DNA of 36,367 nt from Chromatiales bacterium (GTDB lineage Bacteria; Pseudomonadota; Gammaproteobacteria; Thiohalomonadales; Thiohalomonadaceae), in the NCBI GenBank assembly GCA_003251535.1, contig QKFD01000115.1, positions 1-36,367 on the forward strand, read 5' to 3'. Below are positions 7,978 to 16,330 of this stretch, piece by piece. Within the stretch, counting starts at the first letter, position 1, and each line of letters opens with the position of its first letter. The notes under the pieces were generated by a model. It was not told the origin of the DNA. It searched no databases and worked only from the letters and a program-made list of their open reading frames with translations. The position numbers and the translations under genes are program-made.

Positions 7978-8661
7978 ATGAGCAACAAGATCCTATTTGC
8001 CTTGACCAGCCACAACCAGAAGGGCGACACCGGCCAGCGCACGGGCTTCTACGCCCCCGAGGCGGCCCATCCTTGGGCCGAGCTACGCCAGGCCGGTTAC
8101 CAGATAGAGTTCACCAGCCCACAGGGCGGTCGGCCACCCATGGAGGGGGGTGAGTTGGACGATGCCACCCTGCGGGCCTTTCTCGACGACCCACAGATCA
8201 CCACCCAACTGGCCGCCACCCCGACCCCAGAACAGCTCGACCCCAGCGCCTACGCCGCCATCCTGTTTGTCGGCGGCCACGGCACCATGTGGGACTTCCC
8301 CCACCACCCCGGGCTGGCCCAGCTCGCCGCGGCTATCTACGAAGCCGGCGGGGTGGTGGGAGCGGTCTGTCACGGCCCGGCGGCGCTGGTCAATCTGCGC
8401 CTCGCTGACGGTACCCTGTTGGTGGCCGGCCGCCGAGTAGCGGCCTTTACCGACGCCGAAGAGCACGCCATGGGGCTGGGGCAGGTGGTGCCGTTCCTGC
8501 TCGCCTCCACCCTCAATGAGCGCGGCGCCATCCACGTCCCGGCCCCCGACTGGCAGGCCAATGTGGTGGTGGATGGGCGCCTGGTCACCGGCCAGAACCC
8601 CGCCTCTGCCGGCGGTGTCGGCCGGGAGATGGCGCGGCTCTTGGCCGCTGGCGGGAGGTAA
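7978..8661 (+). CDS. DJ-1/PfpI-family protein (type 1 glutamine amidotransferase-like)
   Basis: 227 residues from ATG 7978, preceded by aaggggag. The frame is open upstream to 7825, but the N-terminal motif 'KILFALTSHNQKGDTGQRTG' and 'FYAPEAAHPW' mark the true start. The nucleophile elbow 'GAVCHGPAALVNL' holds Cys131-His132. Glu28 in 'APEAAHP' is placed to complete the usual Glu-Cys-His set of the Hsp31/YhbO-like branch. Such proteins act as glyoxalase III, deglycase-like or chaperone stress proteins in the cytoplasm; the exact reaction here is not evident. The length matches the family (about 220-230). Divergent transcription from the LysR gene suggests that it is the regulated target. The convergent SDR gene ends 47 bp downstream, across a weak hairpin at 8679-8697. 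Confidence 0.88.
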   Translation: MSNKILFALTSHNQKGDTGQRTGFYAPEAAHPWAELRQAGYQIEFTSPQGGRPPMEGGELDDATLRAFLDDPQITTQLAATPTPEQLDPSAYAAILFVGGHGTMWDFPHHPGLAQLAAAIYEAGGVVGAVCHGPAALVNLRLADGTLLVAGRRVAAFTDAEEHAMGLGQVVPFLLASTLNERGAIHVPAPDWQANVVVDGRLVTGQNPASAGGVGREMARLLAAGGR

Positions 8662-8708
8662 GGGTAGCGACCGGCGCGAGCACCCACCAGCGGTGCTGTG
8701 CATGGCAC

Positions 8709-9473
8709 TCAGTGGGTGGTCAGGCCGCCATCCACCGCCAGCACCACACCGCTGATCCAGGCGGCCGCCGGTGAGGCCAGAAACAGCGCCGCGCCACAGA
8801 TATCGGCCGGCTGCCCGAGCCGCTGCAATGGATAGAGCTGCGGCACCTGCTGCGCAAACCGCGCCTGCGCCGCCGATGTCAGTTGGGCAAGGTTCTCCCG
8901 CACCAGGGGCGTCTCCACCGTCCCGGGGGCGATGGCGTTGACCCGCACCCCCTGCGGCCCTAGCTCGAAGGCGAGGGCGCGGGTCAACGCCTCTATGCCC
9001 CCCTTGCTGGCGGCGTAGGCGGCGGCAGGTCGCTCCGGCAACATCCGCCGGGCGAAGTAGGAGGAGAGATTGAGGATGGAGCCGCGCTGCCGCACCAGAC
9101 CGGGGAGCAGCTGCCGGCTGAGCAGAAAGGGGGTGCGCAGATTGAGGTTGAGGTGGTGATCCAGTAGCTCGGCAGTGCTCTCCGCCAGCGGCGCAAAACG
9201 GGCGATACCGGCGTTGTTGATCAGGATCGCCGGCTCCCGCCCGGCCGCCGCCAACCGCTCGCCGACGATCTCCGCCGCCTCCGGACGTGCCAAGTCCACG
9301 GCGATGGCCATGGCCTGGGGCCCCAGCGCTGCCGTCGCCCGCGCCAAGCGCCCCGGCTCCCGACCGATGGCGACCACCGCCGCACCCTGCTCGGCAAAGG
9401 CGCGGCCCAGCGCGAGGCCAATCCCCTCGCTGGCGCCGGTGACCACGACACAGGTGCCACTAAAGTCGTACAT
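8709..9473 (-). CDS. Short-chain dehydrogenase/reductase (SDR)
   Basis: 254 residues, classical SDR length. The cofactor site is 'TGASEGIG' at about 12-19, followed by 'AVDLARPEA' and the 'NNAGIARF' motif. The catalytic set is visible: Ser in 'ILNLSSYFARR' and Tyr/Lys in 'YAASKGG'. 'RVNAIAPGTVETPL' and the C-terminal 'ISGVVLAVDGGLTTH' are also standard. It is a cytoplasmic NAD(P)-dependent oxidoreductase; absence of the Arg in the first loop does not settle the cofactor. Substrate unknown; the best general match is the FabG-like/gluconate 5-dehydrogenase type. It is convergent with the PfpI-like gene, and 155 bp separate it from the divergent adenosyltransferase. Confidence 0.9.
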   Translation of the reverse strand: MYDFSGTCVVVTGASEGIGLALGRAFAEQGAAVVAIGREPGRLARATAALGPQAMAIAVDLARPEAAEIVGERLAAAGREPAILINNAGIARFAPLAESTAELLDHHLNLNLRTPFLLSRQLLPGLVRQRGSILNLSSYFARRMLPERPAAAYAASKGGIEALTRALAFELGPQGVRVNAIAPGTVETPLVRENLAQLTSAAQARFAQQVPQLYPLQRLGQPADICGAALFLASPAAAWISGVVLAVDGGLTTH

Positions 9474-9628
9474 CTCATCCGCTCCGTCTCATCGAGGACG
9501 GGGCAGCTTAGCCAGCCAGGGCCGGCCGGTCGTTAGCATAGGCTAAGCAACCGAGCACCCAGGGGCTCGTCTCTCCCGCCGCAACACCGCATACTCCAGC
9601 CTCCCCCCTGTCAGTGAGAGAACGCCCC

Positions 9629-10189
9629 ATGGCCAACCGTCTTACCCGCATCTACACCGGCACCGGTGACGACGGCACCACGGGCCTTGCCGACGGCCAT
9701 CGGGTCGCCAAAGAGGGGGCACGGATCCAGGCCATTGGGGAGGTGGATGAGCTCAACTGCCAGCTGGGGGTCGCCCTGGCCACCGAGCTGGTGGCATCGG
9801 TGGCGACCCCGCTGGGCGAGGTACAACAGGTGCTGTTTGACCTCGGCGGTGAGCTGGCCCTGCCGGGACGGAGCCACCTCGACGCCCACCATGTCACTGC
9901 GCTGGAGCGGGTCATCGACCAGCTCAACGCCCCCCTGCCCCCGCTGACCAACTTCATCCTGCCAGGGGGCCACCCAAGTGCCGCTGCGCTCCATTTGGCG
10001 CGCGCCATCTGCCGACGCACGGAGCGGGCGGTCACCACCCTCGCTCGCCAGGAGGCGGTCAATCCCCACACCTGCCGCTATCTCAATCGCCTCTCCGATC
10101 TGCTGTTTGTGGCCGCCCGCACCCAAAACCTGGCCCGCGGCGTGGCAGAGGTACTCTGGCAACCGGGGGACCTCCGGCCACGCGGGTGA
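9629..10189 (+). CDS. PduO-type cob(I)alamin adenosyltransferase
   Basis: 186 residues from ATG 9629, with gtgagagaac as ribosome site; an in-frame upstream ATG at 9614 overlaps that site and is unlikely. The N-terminal ATP-binding signature 'RIYTGTGDDGTTGLADG' is intact. 'AIGEVDELNCQLGVA', 'LFDLGGELALPG', 'FILPGGHPSAAALHLAR' and the 'CRRTERAV' and 'YLNRLSDLLFVAAR' helices are all canonical. The enzyme transfers the adenosyl group of ATP to cob(I)alamin to make coenzyme B12. A BtuF-type B12-binding protein is encoded about 2 kb downstream, which supports a corrinoid salvage setting. No cobalamin riboswitch was found upstream (9474-9628). Confidence 0.93.
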   Translation: MANRLTRIYTGTGDDGTTGLADGHRVAKEGARIQAIGEVDELNCQLGVALATELVASVATPLGEVQQVLFDLGGELALPGRSHLDAHHVTALERVIDQLNAPLPPLTNFILPGGHPSAAALHLARAICRRTERAVTTLARQEAVNPHTCRYLNRLSDLLFVAARTQNLARGVAEVLWQPGDLRPRG

Positions 10190-10302
10190 GGCCGGCCAGA
10201 CCACCCGCTGTGGGGGAGCGCAAGGGCCGCGGCGTTAAGGGCGAGCGAGATGTTTACAATGGGGCCTCCGCCCGCCGACCAGCCCCCAAAAGGAGTCTTG
10301 TC

Positions 10303-11325
10303 TTGCTTGCGCGCCTGCTCGCCCTACTGCTACTCGCCCTCTGGCATCTACCGGCCGCCGCCGAACGGTTGACCGTGGCGGTGAGCCACCTGCCCCCCTG
10401 CGTCAATGCCGAAGAGGGTGAATTGAGCGGCTTTTCCATCGATCTCTGGCAGGCGCTGGCCCACGAGATGGGGGTGGAGCAGCAGTTCACCATCACCACC
10501 TTGAGTGGCAAATTGGATGCGGTGCGCAGTGGTGAGGCCGATGCCGCCATTGGCTGCATCAGCCTCACCGCCGAGCGGGAGGCGGAGCTGGACTTCTCAC
10601 TGCCGGTGATGGATGCCGGCTTTCGCGCCGTCAGCCAGGTCGATAGCGGCCTCATCCCCAGTTTCAGTAGCGCGAGCCGTCAGATGTTGATGGTGTTGCT
10701 GGGCGCCCTGCTGCTGTTTGCCCATCTGATGTGGTGGAGCGAGCGGGGTAGCAGCGCCATTAGTGATCGCTATCTCCCCGGGGTATTGGAGGCGTTCTGG
10801 TTCTGCATCGTCACCATGTCCACCGTCGGTTATGGTGATATCGCCCCGCGCCGCTGGCTCGGCCGGCTGAGTGCCACCCTGGTCATCCTCACCGGGGTCA
10901 CCGCCTTCGGGATCATCTTTGGCCAGTTTGCCGCCGACGCCATGGCCGATCGCGCCCGCTATCCGGTGACCTCGCCGCTGGATCTGCGCAACTATCGCGT
11001 GGCCACCAAAGAGGCCACGGCCGCCGCCCACTTTCTCCGTGCCCAGGGGGTGGAGACGGTGGACTACGGCGAGCTGGAGCAGGCCTACGCCGCGCTGTTG
11101 GCGGGAGAGGTGGAGCTGGTGCTGTTTGACGCCCCCGCCATCGACCACTTTACCCAGCGCCACCAGGGCGAGGTGATCGCCACCGGGCCGCTGTTTCAAC
11201 CTCATTACTACGCCATCGCCCTGCCCCACGGCAGCCACTATCGGGAGACCATCGACCATGCCCTGCTCACCCTACAGCACTCGGGGCTGCTCCAGACCAT
11301 CCAACAGCGCTGGTTTGGGCCATGA
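10303..11325 (+). CDS. Bacterial glutamate-receptor-like ligand-gated potassium channel
   Basis: 340 residues from TTG 10303, seven bases after AGGAG. A GTG at 10186 overlapping the previous stop is possible, but it would put 39 unlikely residues before the signal peptide (1-20, ending 'LPAAA'). Order: periplasmic-binding lobe S1 (~21-120) with the ligand-binding Arg in 'SLTAERE' (Arg92); membrane helix M1 (~128-145); pore loop with the K+ selectivity filter TVGYGD at 174-179 ('EAFWFCIVTMSTVGYGDIAP'); M2 (~188-212); then lobe S2 (~220-340) with 'LFDAPAI' holding the expected acidic residue near 276. This is the GluR0 architecture: S1-M1-P-M2-S2, one helix fewer than animal receptors. It would be an inner-membrane channel opened by a periplasmic ligand, probably an amino acid. 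The next gene overlaps by ATGA. Confidence 0.88.
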   Translation: MLARLLALLLLALWHLPAAAERLTVAVSHLPPCVNAEEGELSGFSIDLWQALAHEMGVEQQFTITTLSGKLDAVRSGEADAAIGCISLTAEREAELDFSLPVMDAGFRAVSQVDSGLIPSFSSASRQMLMVLLGALLLFAHLMWWSERGSSAISDRYLPGVLEAFWFCIVTMSTVGYGDIAPRRWLGRLSATLVILTGVTAFGIIFGQFAADAMADRARYPVTSPLDLRNYRVATKEATAAAHFLRAQGVETVDYGELEQAYAALLAGEVELVLFDAPAIDHFTQRHQGEVIATGPLFQPHYYAIALPHGSHYRETIDHALLTLQHSGLLQTIQQRWFGP

Positions 11326-12044
11326 GTAGCTCGCGCCTCGCCCGTCTGGCCGACGGTGGCCCCCTGCATCAACTCGGCTATCTGCTGGGGGTGGTGCTGG
11401 TGATTGCGCTGCTCTGGTCCACCCCGTGGGTCTACCCCATCAAGCTGTTGGTGGTCTGGTTCCATGAACTCTCCCACGCCATCGCCACCGTCGCCACCGG
11501 CGGTCAGGTGCAGGAGATGGTGGTCAACCAGATGCAAGGGGGCCATGTGATCAGCATCGGGGGCAACCGCTTCCTCTCCCTCTCGGCCGGTTATCTAGGC
11601 TCGCTACTCATCGGCGCCGGCCTCTACCTGATCACGGTCCACACCCGGCAGGATCGCACCACCATGGCCCTGCTCGGCGTGGCGATGCTGCTGGTGGCGG
11701 CGCTGTTTGTGCGCAATCTGTTTGGGCTCGCCTTCAGCATCGCCACGGGCGCTGCCATGCTCGCCATGGCGCGTCTGCTCAGCCATGAGATCAACGATTT
11801 TGTCCTGCGGGTGATCGGCCTCACCTCTATGCTCTACGCCCCGCTCGATATCTTCAGCGACACCATCGCCCGCGCCCACCTCCGCTCCGATGCCTACATG
11901 TTGGCGGAGGAGTTTGGTGGCACCACCATGCTCTGGGGCGGGCTATGGATCGCCATCTCCTTGGGGGTGATCGGCCTGACCCTCTATCTGGCCCTGCGTC
12001 CCAGTCGATGGGGCAGTCGTCAGTCGGCGGCGCGCCAGCTCTAG
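11322..12044 (+). CDS. M50B-like integral membrane zinc protease
   Basis: 240 residues. The start overlaps the channel stop (ATGA at 11322-11325), so translation is probably coupled. A first helix (~18-36) is followed by 'YPIKLLVVWFHELSHAIA', with the zinc motif HELSH at 48-52 in a membrane-proximal helix. Later segments 'SAGYLGSLLIGAGLYLITV', 'MALLGVAMLLVAALFVRN', 'GLAFSIATGAAMLAMARLL' and a C-terminal helix give about six helices. 'YAPLDIFSDTI' has an Asp placed like the third ligand of the site-2-protease-like peptidase_M50B family. Substrates of this branch are not well known; coupling to the channel suggests a functional link. The 3' end overlaps btuF on the other strand by 102 bp. Confidence 0.8.
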   Translation: MSSSRLARLADGGPLHQLGYLLGVVLVIALLWSTPWVYPIKLLVVWFHELSHAIATVATGGQVQEMVVNQMQGGHVISIGGNRFLSLSAGYLGSLLIGAGLYLITVHTRQDRTTMALLGVAMLLVAALFVRNLFGLAFSIATGAAMLAMARLLSHEINDFVLRVIGLTSMLYAPLDIFSDTIARAHLRSDAYMLAEEFGGTTMLWGGLWIAISLGVIGLTLYLALRPSRWGSRQSAARQL

Positions 12045-12977
12045 GTCGTTGCAGAGCTGCTCGGCCCCATCCAGCAGGCGTGGGGTCGGGCGTTGCAGCA
12101 GGTCGGGGGGGATGGCAAACAGGTTGTCATACTGCACGGCACTGATGGCGGGCCAGCGGCGCCAGTCGTCCAGCCAGGCCGGCCGCTCGGCCCCGCTACC
12201 ACTGGCCACGATGACCTGCGGATCGCGGGCGATCACCCCCTCCAGGGAGACCGTCCCCGCCAGCGTACCCAGATCGGCAAACAGGTTATTGCCACCACAG
12301 AGCCGAATCACGGCGTCCATCAGATGGCCGCCGCCGAGGGTCATGGGGGGCTGGTGCCATAGCTGGTAGAAGACCCGTAGCGGTGGCCGCTGGGCGAAGC
12401 GCCGCTCCAGTTCAGCCACCCGCTGGCGGAAGGCGGCGGCGGCAGTGGCCCCGTCGCTGGTATGGCCGGTGAGGCGCCCCAACCGCTCCAGAGAGCTGGC
12501 GATCCCCTCCAACCCCTGGGGCTCACTCACAAAGAGCGGCAGCTGTAGCCGGCGCAGGGTTGCCAGGGCCGCCGGGGGGTTACCGCCCCCCCAAGCCACC
12601 ACCAAATCTGGCCGGAGGGCCAAGATCGCCTCCAGATCGAGACCGGCCGCCCCCCCCACCGCAGGCAGCGCCAGGGCCGCCGGCGGATAGTCGCTGAAGG
12701 CGGCCCCCACCACCTGCCCCCCCGCCCCCACCGCAAACAGCAGCTCCGTGGTGTGGGGGGAGAGGCTGACGATCCGGGTGGCCGGGGTGGCCAGCCGCAG
12801 TAGGTCACCACCATCGTCCACCGCCTCCAGGGCGCTGGCGACTCCCCAGCTGAGCAGCAGTAAGCCGCCCCACCCCAGGCGGCGCCAGCCACCCAGCCGG
12901 CGCCGCCGGGTGCTAGCGATGGCGGGTTTGCGGGCGCTGCCGGTCGGGGCAGATAACCGCCCAGGGTCACACTCCAT
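11943..12977 (-). CDS. btuF: Cobalamin ABC transporter substrate-binding protein (BtuF-like)
   Basis: 344 residues. A basic N-terminus and hydrophobic stretch ('GWGGLLLLSWGVASALEA', ~35-52) direct export to the periplasm. The helical-backbone binding fold follows: 'RIVSLSPHTTELLFAVGAGG' (~68), 'SDYPPAA', 'DLEAILALRPDLVVAWGG' (~115), 'QPPMTLGGGHLMDAVIRLCG' and 'AISAVQYDNLFAIPPDLLQRPTPR'. These are the usual BtuF/HmuT-type landmarks; BtuF is preferred because of the nearby B12 adenosyltransferase. No BtuC/BtuD permease or ATPase gene is in the window. The last ~30 residues after 'CNDLELARR' have no counterpart in the family. They are encoded entirely in the 102-bp antisense overlap with the M50-like gene. 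The start is uncertain because no strong ribosome site precedes the ATG at 12977. Confidence 0.85.
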   Translation of the reverse strand: MECDPGRLSAPTGSARKPAIASTRRRRLGGWRRLGWGGLLLLSWGVASALEAVDDGGDLLRLATPATRIVSLSPHTTELLFAVGAGGQVVGAAFSDYPPAALALPAVGGAAGLDLEAILALRPDLVVAWGGGNPPAALATLRRLQLPLFVSEPQGLEGIASSLERLGRLTGHTSDGATAAAAFRQRVAELERRFAQRPPLRVFYQLWHQPPMTLGGGHLMDAVIRLCGGNNLFADLGTLAGTVSLEGVIARDPQVIVASGSGAERPAWLDDWRRWPAISAVQYDNLFAIPPDLLQRPTPRLLDGAEQLCNDLELARRRLTTAPSTGTQGQIEGQADHPQGDGDP

Positions 12978-13193
12978 CGCTCACATACCTCGCCACGGCG
13001 GTGGGATTCAGAGGCGGCGAGTCTCGCTGATCGGGGGAGATGGCACAACCAATCCCCCCTACGACACGATATTGCAACGCCAACTAGGCCACAAAGCGCG
13101 CATTCGGCCTCAACGCCTCCGGGCCACTTCGCTAAAATGGCCCCCCTCGGTGACACTTCAGCGCCGTTTGGAATAGGCATAGAGGAGTGGGAG

Positions 13194-13961
13194 ATGAGAG
13201 AGCCTATCGTTATCGTCGGCCAGGGGGAGATGGGGGGCGTCTTCGCCCGCGGCCTGCTCAAGTTGGGCCACCCCATCTACCCGGTGCTGCGCGATACGGA
13301 TATACAGCAGCTGGCCGCCGCCCTGCCGCAGCCGCGGTTGGTGCTGGTGGCGGTGGGAGAGAAGGAGCTTCACCCAACGCTGGAGCAGATCCCTACCCCC
13401 TGGCGGGGGCGCCTGGCCCTGTTACAGAACGAACTACTCCCCATGGACTGGCAGCACCATCAACTGCCTGACCCCACGGTGATCGCCGTCTGGTTTGAGA
13501 AGAAGGTGGGACAGGAGGTGAAGCTGCTGCTCCCCTCCCCCCTGTTCGGCCCGGAGGCGGCGCTGCTTGCCGCGGCCCTCGACCGCCTCGCCATCCCCAC
13601 CCGCCAACTCCCCGATGCTGAGGCGCTGCGGTTTGAGCTGGTGGGTAAAAACCTCTACATCCTCACCACCAACCTGGCCGGCTTAGTCACCGGCGGTACC
13701 GTGAGCCAGCTCTGGGAGGGGCAACGGGAGCTGGCCCTGGAGGTGGCCGGGGAGGTGCTGGATCTCCAGCAGGCGCTGGCTGGGCCGCTGGACCGCCCGG
13801 CCCTGTTGGCCCTTTTGGAGGCGGGGATAGCATCCGATCCCAACCACCAGTGCACCGGCCGCAGCGCCCCGGCGCGTTTGGCCCGCTGTCTGGCCCATGC
13901 CGATCGCCAACGGCTGGCCCTCCCTCGTCTACGGGCCATCGCGGCCCAACTTGCGACCTGA
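13194..13961 (+). CDS. NAD(P)-binding Rossmann-fold protein, ketopantoate-reductase-like
   Basis: 255 residues from ATG 13194, which follows aggagtgggag. The N-terminus 'PIVIVGQGEMGGVFARGLLK' is a dinucleotide-binding motif of the ApbA/PanE or 6-phosphogluconate-dehydrogenase type. 'PRLVLVAVGEKELHPTLEQI' and 'ALLQNELLPMDW' resemble the second half of the Rossmann domain. A helical C-terminal domain contains 'RFELVGKNLYILTTNLAGL' (Lys in the usual catalytic position) and 'SDPNHQCTGRSAPARL'. It is shorter than PanE (about 300), so a side branch of unknown substrate is more likely. It is divergent from btuF and ends 10 bp before the PAS-GGDEF-EAL gene, so the two may be cotranscribed. Confidence 0.65.
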   Translation: MREPIVIVGQGEMGGVFARGLLKLGHPIYPVLRDTDIQQLAAALPQPRLVLVAVGEKELHPTLEQIPTPWRGRLALLQNELLPMDWQHHQLPDPTVIAVWFEKKVGQEVKLLLPSPLFGPEAALLAAALDRLAIPTRQLPDAEALRFELVGKNLYILTTNLAGLVTGGTVSQLWEGQRELALEVAGEVLDLQQALAGPLDRPALLALLEAGIASDPNHQCTGRSAPARLARCLAHADRQRLALPRLRAIAAQLAT

Positions 13962-13971
13962 GCGGCCGACC

Positions 13972-16311
13972 ATGCCCCAGCCACCCCTCTCACTCCGTCC
14001 GCTCTATCTGGCCCTCCTGGCAGCCATCACCACCTGGCTGGCCGATAGCGCCATCGCCAGCTGGCTCCAGGGGATCCCCTTCAGCACCGCCCTCCTCCCC
14101 ACGGGCCACCTGCTCTGGCTGCGCCTGTTACTGGTGGCGCTGCTGCTCGTTGTCGGCATCGCCCTCACCATGGGGCGCCACCGACGCGATGCCCTCGCCT
14201 GCCAACTGCACCAGCTGTCGGCCATCCTCGAAAGTGCTGGGGATGCCATCATCACCATCGATACCCACGGCATCATCCACACCTTCAACGGCGGTGCCGA
14301 ACGGCTATTCGGCTGGCCGGCCCGGGAGGTGGTGGGTTGGAGTATCAACCGCCTGATGCCGACCACCCAGGCCGAGCAGCACAACAGTTATATCAGCGAA
14401 TACCTGCGCACCGGCCGCGCCTACTTCATCGGCTCTGGCCCCCGCGAGGTGACCGCCTGCCGGCGGGACGGCACCCCCTTCGAGATCGATCTCGCCATCA
14501 GCCGGGTCAACCTCGGGAGCGAGGTGCGCTTCATCGGCATCGCCCGTGACATCACCGATCGCAAACAGGCGGAACGGGAGCTGCGCCATAACGAGGCGCT
14601 GCTCGCCCGGGCGCAACAGATCGCCCGCCTCGGGTCGTGGGAGTGGAATATTGAGAGCGGTCAGCTCCACTGGTCCGAGCAGATCTACCGCATCTTCGGG
14701 GTCGAGCCCAACGCCTTCCAACCGACCTACGAGGCGTTCATGGCGCAGGTCCACCCGGAGGATCGGGAGCGGGTCGCCAACGCCGTGAGTGCCGCCCTGG
14801 CCGGCGATCAAGCCTACTGTGTTGAACACCGCATCTGCCTCCCGGATGGCAGCGAGCGGGTGGTGCAAGAGCAGGGGGAGATCACCCTGAACGAGGCGGG
14901 CCAGCCACTCCAAATGACCGGCACGGTGCAGGATGTCACCGAGCGCGCCCAAGCGCTCCAGGCGCTTGAGTTCATCTCCAACTTCGACCCGCTGACCGAA
15001 CTGCCCAACCGCTCACTGCTCCAGTATCGACTAAAGCAGGCCCTCTCCCGCGCCCACCGCGAGGGCCACTCGGTGGCGCTGCTGGTGTTTGGCCTGGACC
15101 GCTTCCAGAAGGTCAACGATACCCTCGGCCACACCGGCGGCGATGAGCTACTCAAGGTGATGGCCCGCCGCCTGGAGGGGGCCCTGCGGGAGGGAGATAT
15201 CATCGCCCGCGTGGGGGCCGATGAGTTTGGCGTGGTGATGGATGGGCTGTCCGAGGTCGATCAAGTCACCCAGTTCGGCCAAGAGCTGCAAGGCCAGCTG
15301 CGTGACGCCACCACCATCGCCGGCCATGAGGTGTTCATCACCGCCTGCCTCGGTATCGCCCTCTATCCCCACGATGGTCAGGATGTCTCGGCCCTGCTCA
15401 AACACGCCGATGCCGCCCTGCACCGCGCCAAGAGCGAGGGGCCCGATAGCTTCCGCTTCTTCACTGAGGATATGACCGCCGGTGCCCTACAGCGGCTGGC
15501 CCTGGAGAAGGACCTGCGGCGGGCGCTGGAGCGGGCCGAGTTTGAGCTATTCTACCAGCCGCAGATCACCCTCGATAACGACGAGGTGATCGGGGTCGAG
15601 GCGCTCCTGCGTTGGCGCCACCCGGAGCGCGGCCTGATCCGCCCTGACCACTTCATCCCCATCTTGGAGGATACCGGCCTCATCCTGCCGGTGGGGCGCT
15701 GGGTGCTCCAGCAGGCGTGCCAACAGATCCGCAGCTGGCAGGCCAACGGCCTGCCCTGCCTGCGGATCGCGGTCAACCTCTCGGCGTTGCAGTTCCGCGA
15801 CCCCACCCTGCTCGCCGCCGTCGCCTCCACCCTGGAGGGAACTGGGCTCCATGCGGTCTGTCTGGAGTTAGAGATCACAGAGAGCCTGCTGGTGGAGAAT
15901 GTCCAGCAGGCGATCTCTACCCTGCAACAGTTGAACCGGATGGGGGTGCAGGTGTCTATCGATGACTTCGGTACGGGCTACTCCTCTATGAGCTATCTCC
16001 AGCGTCTGCCGGTCCATACCCTGAAACTGGACCGCAGCTTCGTCACCGATATCACCGATAACAGCGACAGCCTCGCCATCGCCCAGGCCGTCATCGCCCT
16101 GGCCCACAGCCTGCGGCTCAAGGTGATCGCGGAGGGTGTGGAGACAGCGGAACAGCTAGAGACACTCCGCCACGAGCACTGTGATGAGGTGCAAGGCTAC
16201 TACTTCGCCGCCCCAATGCCGGCGGCGGAGATGGAGCTGTGGCTGGCCGGTAGGGCCATGGCGCGCTGTGCCGCCGCCACACTGCCCCCCATCTCACCGA
16301 CCCATACCTAG
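13972..16311 (+). CDS. PAS-PAS-GGDEF-EAL membrane protein, probable c-di-GMP phosphodiesterase
   Basis: 779 residues from ATG 13972; the frame is open upstream inside the previous gene but has no start signal. Two membrane helices (~10-32, 46-67), PAS 1 (~80-198, 'ILESAGDAIITIDTHG'), PAS 2 (~205-325, 'LGSWEWNIESGQLHWSEQIY'), GGDEF (~335-500), EAL (~515-765). The cyclase signature reads GADEF (415-419), and the upstream metal site reads 'VFGLDRFQKVND', with Gly where the first Asp of 'DxD' is expected; cyclase activity is therefore doubtful. The EAL side looks complete: EALLRW (543 on), 'VNLSALQF', 'ELEITES', 'IDDFGTGYSS', 'LKLDRSF', 'AEGVET', 'EVQGYYF'. It would hydrolyse c-di-GMP under control of the PAS inputs. 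19 bp after it lies a type IV pilin accessory gene, which fits a surface-motility role. Confidence 0.92.
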   Translation: MPQPPLSLRPLYLALLAAITTWLADSAIASWLQGIPFSTALLPTGHLLWLRLLLVALLLVVGIALTMGRHRRDALACQLHQLSAILESAGDAIITIDTHGIIHTFNGGAERLFGWPAREVVGWSINRLMPTTQAEQHNSYISEYLRTGRAYFIGSGPREVTACRRDGTPFEIDLAISRVNLGSEVRFIGIARDITDRKQAERELRHNEALLARAQQIARLGSWEWNIESGQLHWSEQIYRIFGVEPNAFQPTYEAFMAQVHPEDRERVANAVSAALAGDQAYCVEHRICLPDGSERVVQEQGEITLNEAGQPLQMTGTVQDVTERAQALQALEFISNFDPLTELPNRSLLQYRLKQALSRAHREGHSVALLVFGLDRFQKVNDTLGHTGGDELLKVMARRLEGALREGDIIARVGADEFGVVMDGLSEVDQVTQFGQELQGQLRDATTIAGHEVFITACLGIALYPHDGQDVSALLKHADAALHRAKSEGPDSFRFFTEDMTAGALQRLALEKDLRRALERAEFELFYQPQITLDNDEVIGVEALLRWRHPERGLIRPDHFIPILEDTGLILPVGRWVLQQACQQIRSWQANGLPCLRIAVNLSALQFRDPTLLAAVASTLEGTGLHAVCLELEITESLLVENVQQAISTLQQLNRMGVQVSIDDFGTGYSSMSYLQRLPVHTLKLDRSFVTDITDNSDSLAIAQAVIALAHSLRLKVIAEGVETAEQLETLRHEHCDEVQGYYFAAPMPAAEMELWLAGRAMARCAAATLPPISPTHT

Positions 16312-16330
16312 ACTTTGGAGGCAATCCAAT

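Noticed and set aside
10186-10302. GTG start of the channel gene overlapping the adenosyltransferase stop
   Set aside because: It would place a charged 39-residue leader before a clear signal peptide; TTG 10303 has AGGAG at good spacing. Kept only as an alternative.
12978-13193. Possible cobalamin riboswitch upstream of btuF
   Set aside because: No B12-box-like sequence and no conserved aptamer core could be found by eye on the minus strand.
12527-13276. Long minus-strand frame overlapping btuF and its upstream region
   Set aside because: Arg/Trp/Pro-rich out-of-frame translation of btuF; the btuF frame carries the substrate-binding motifs.
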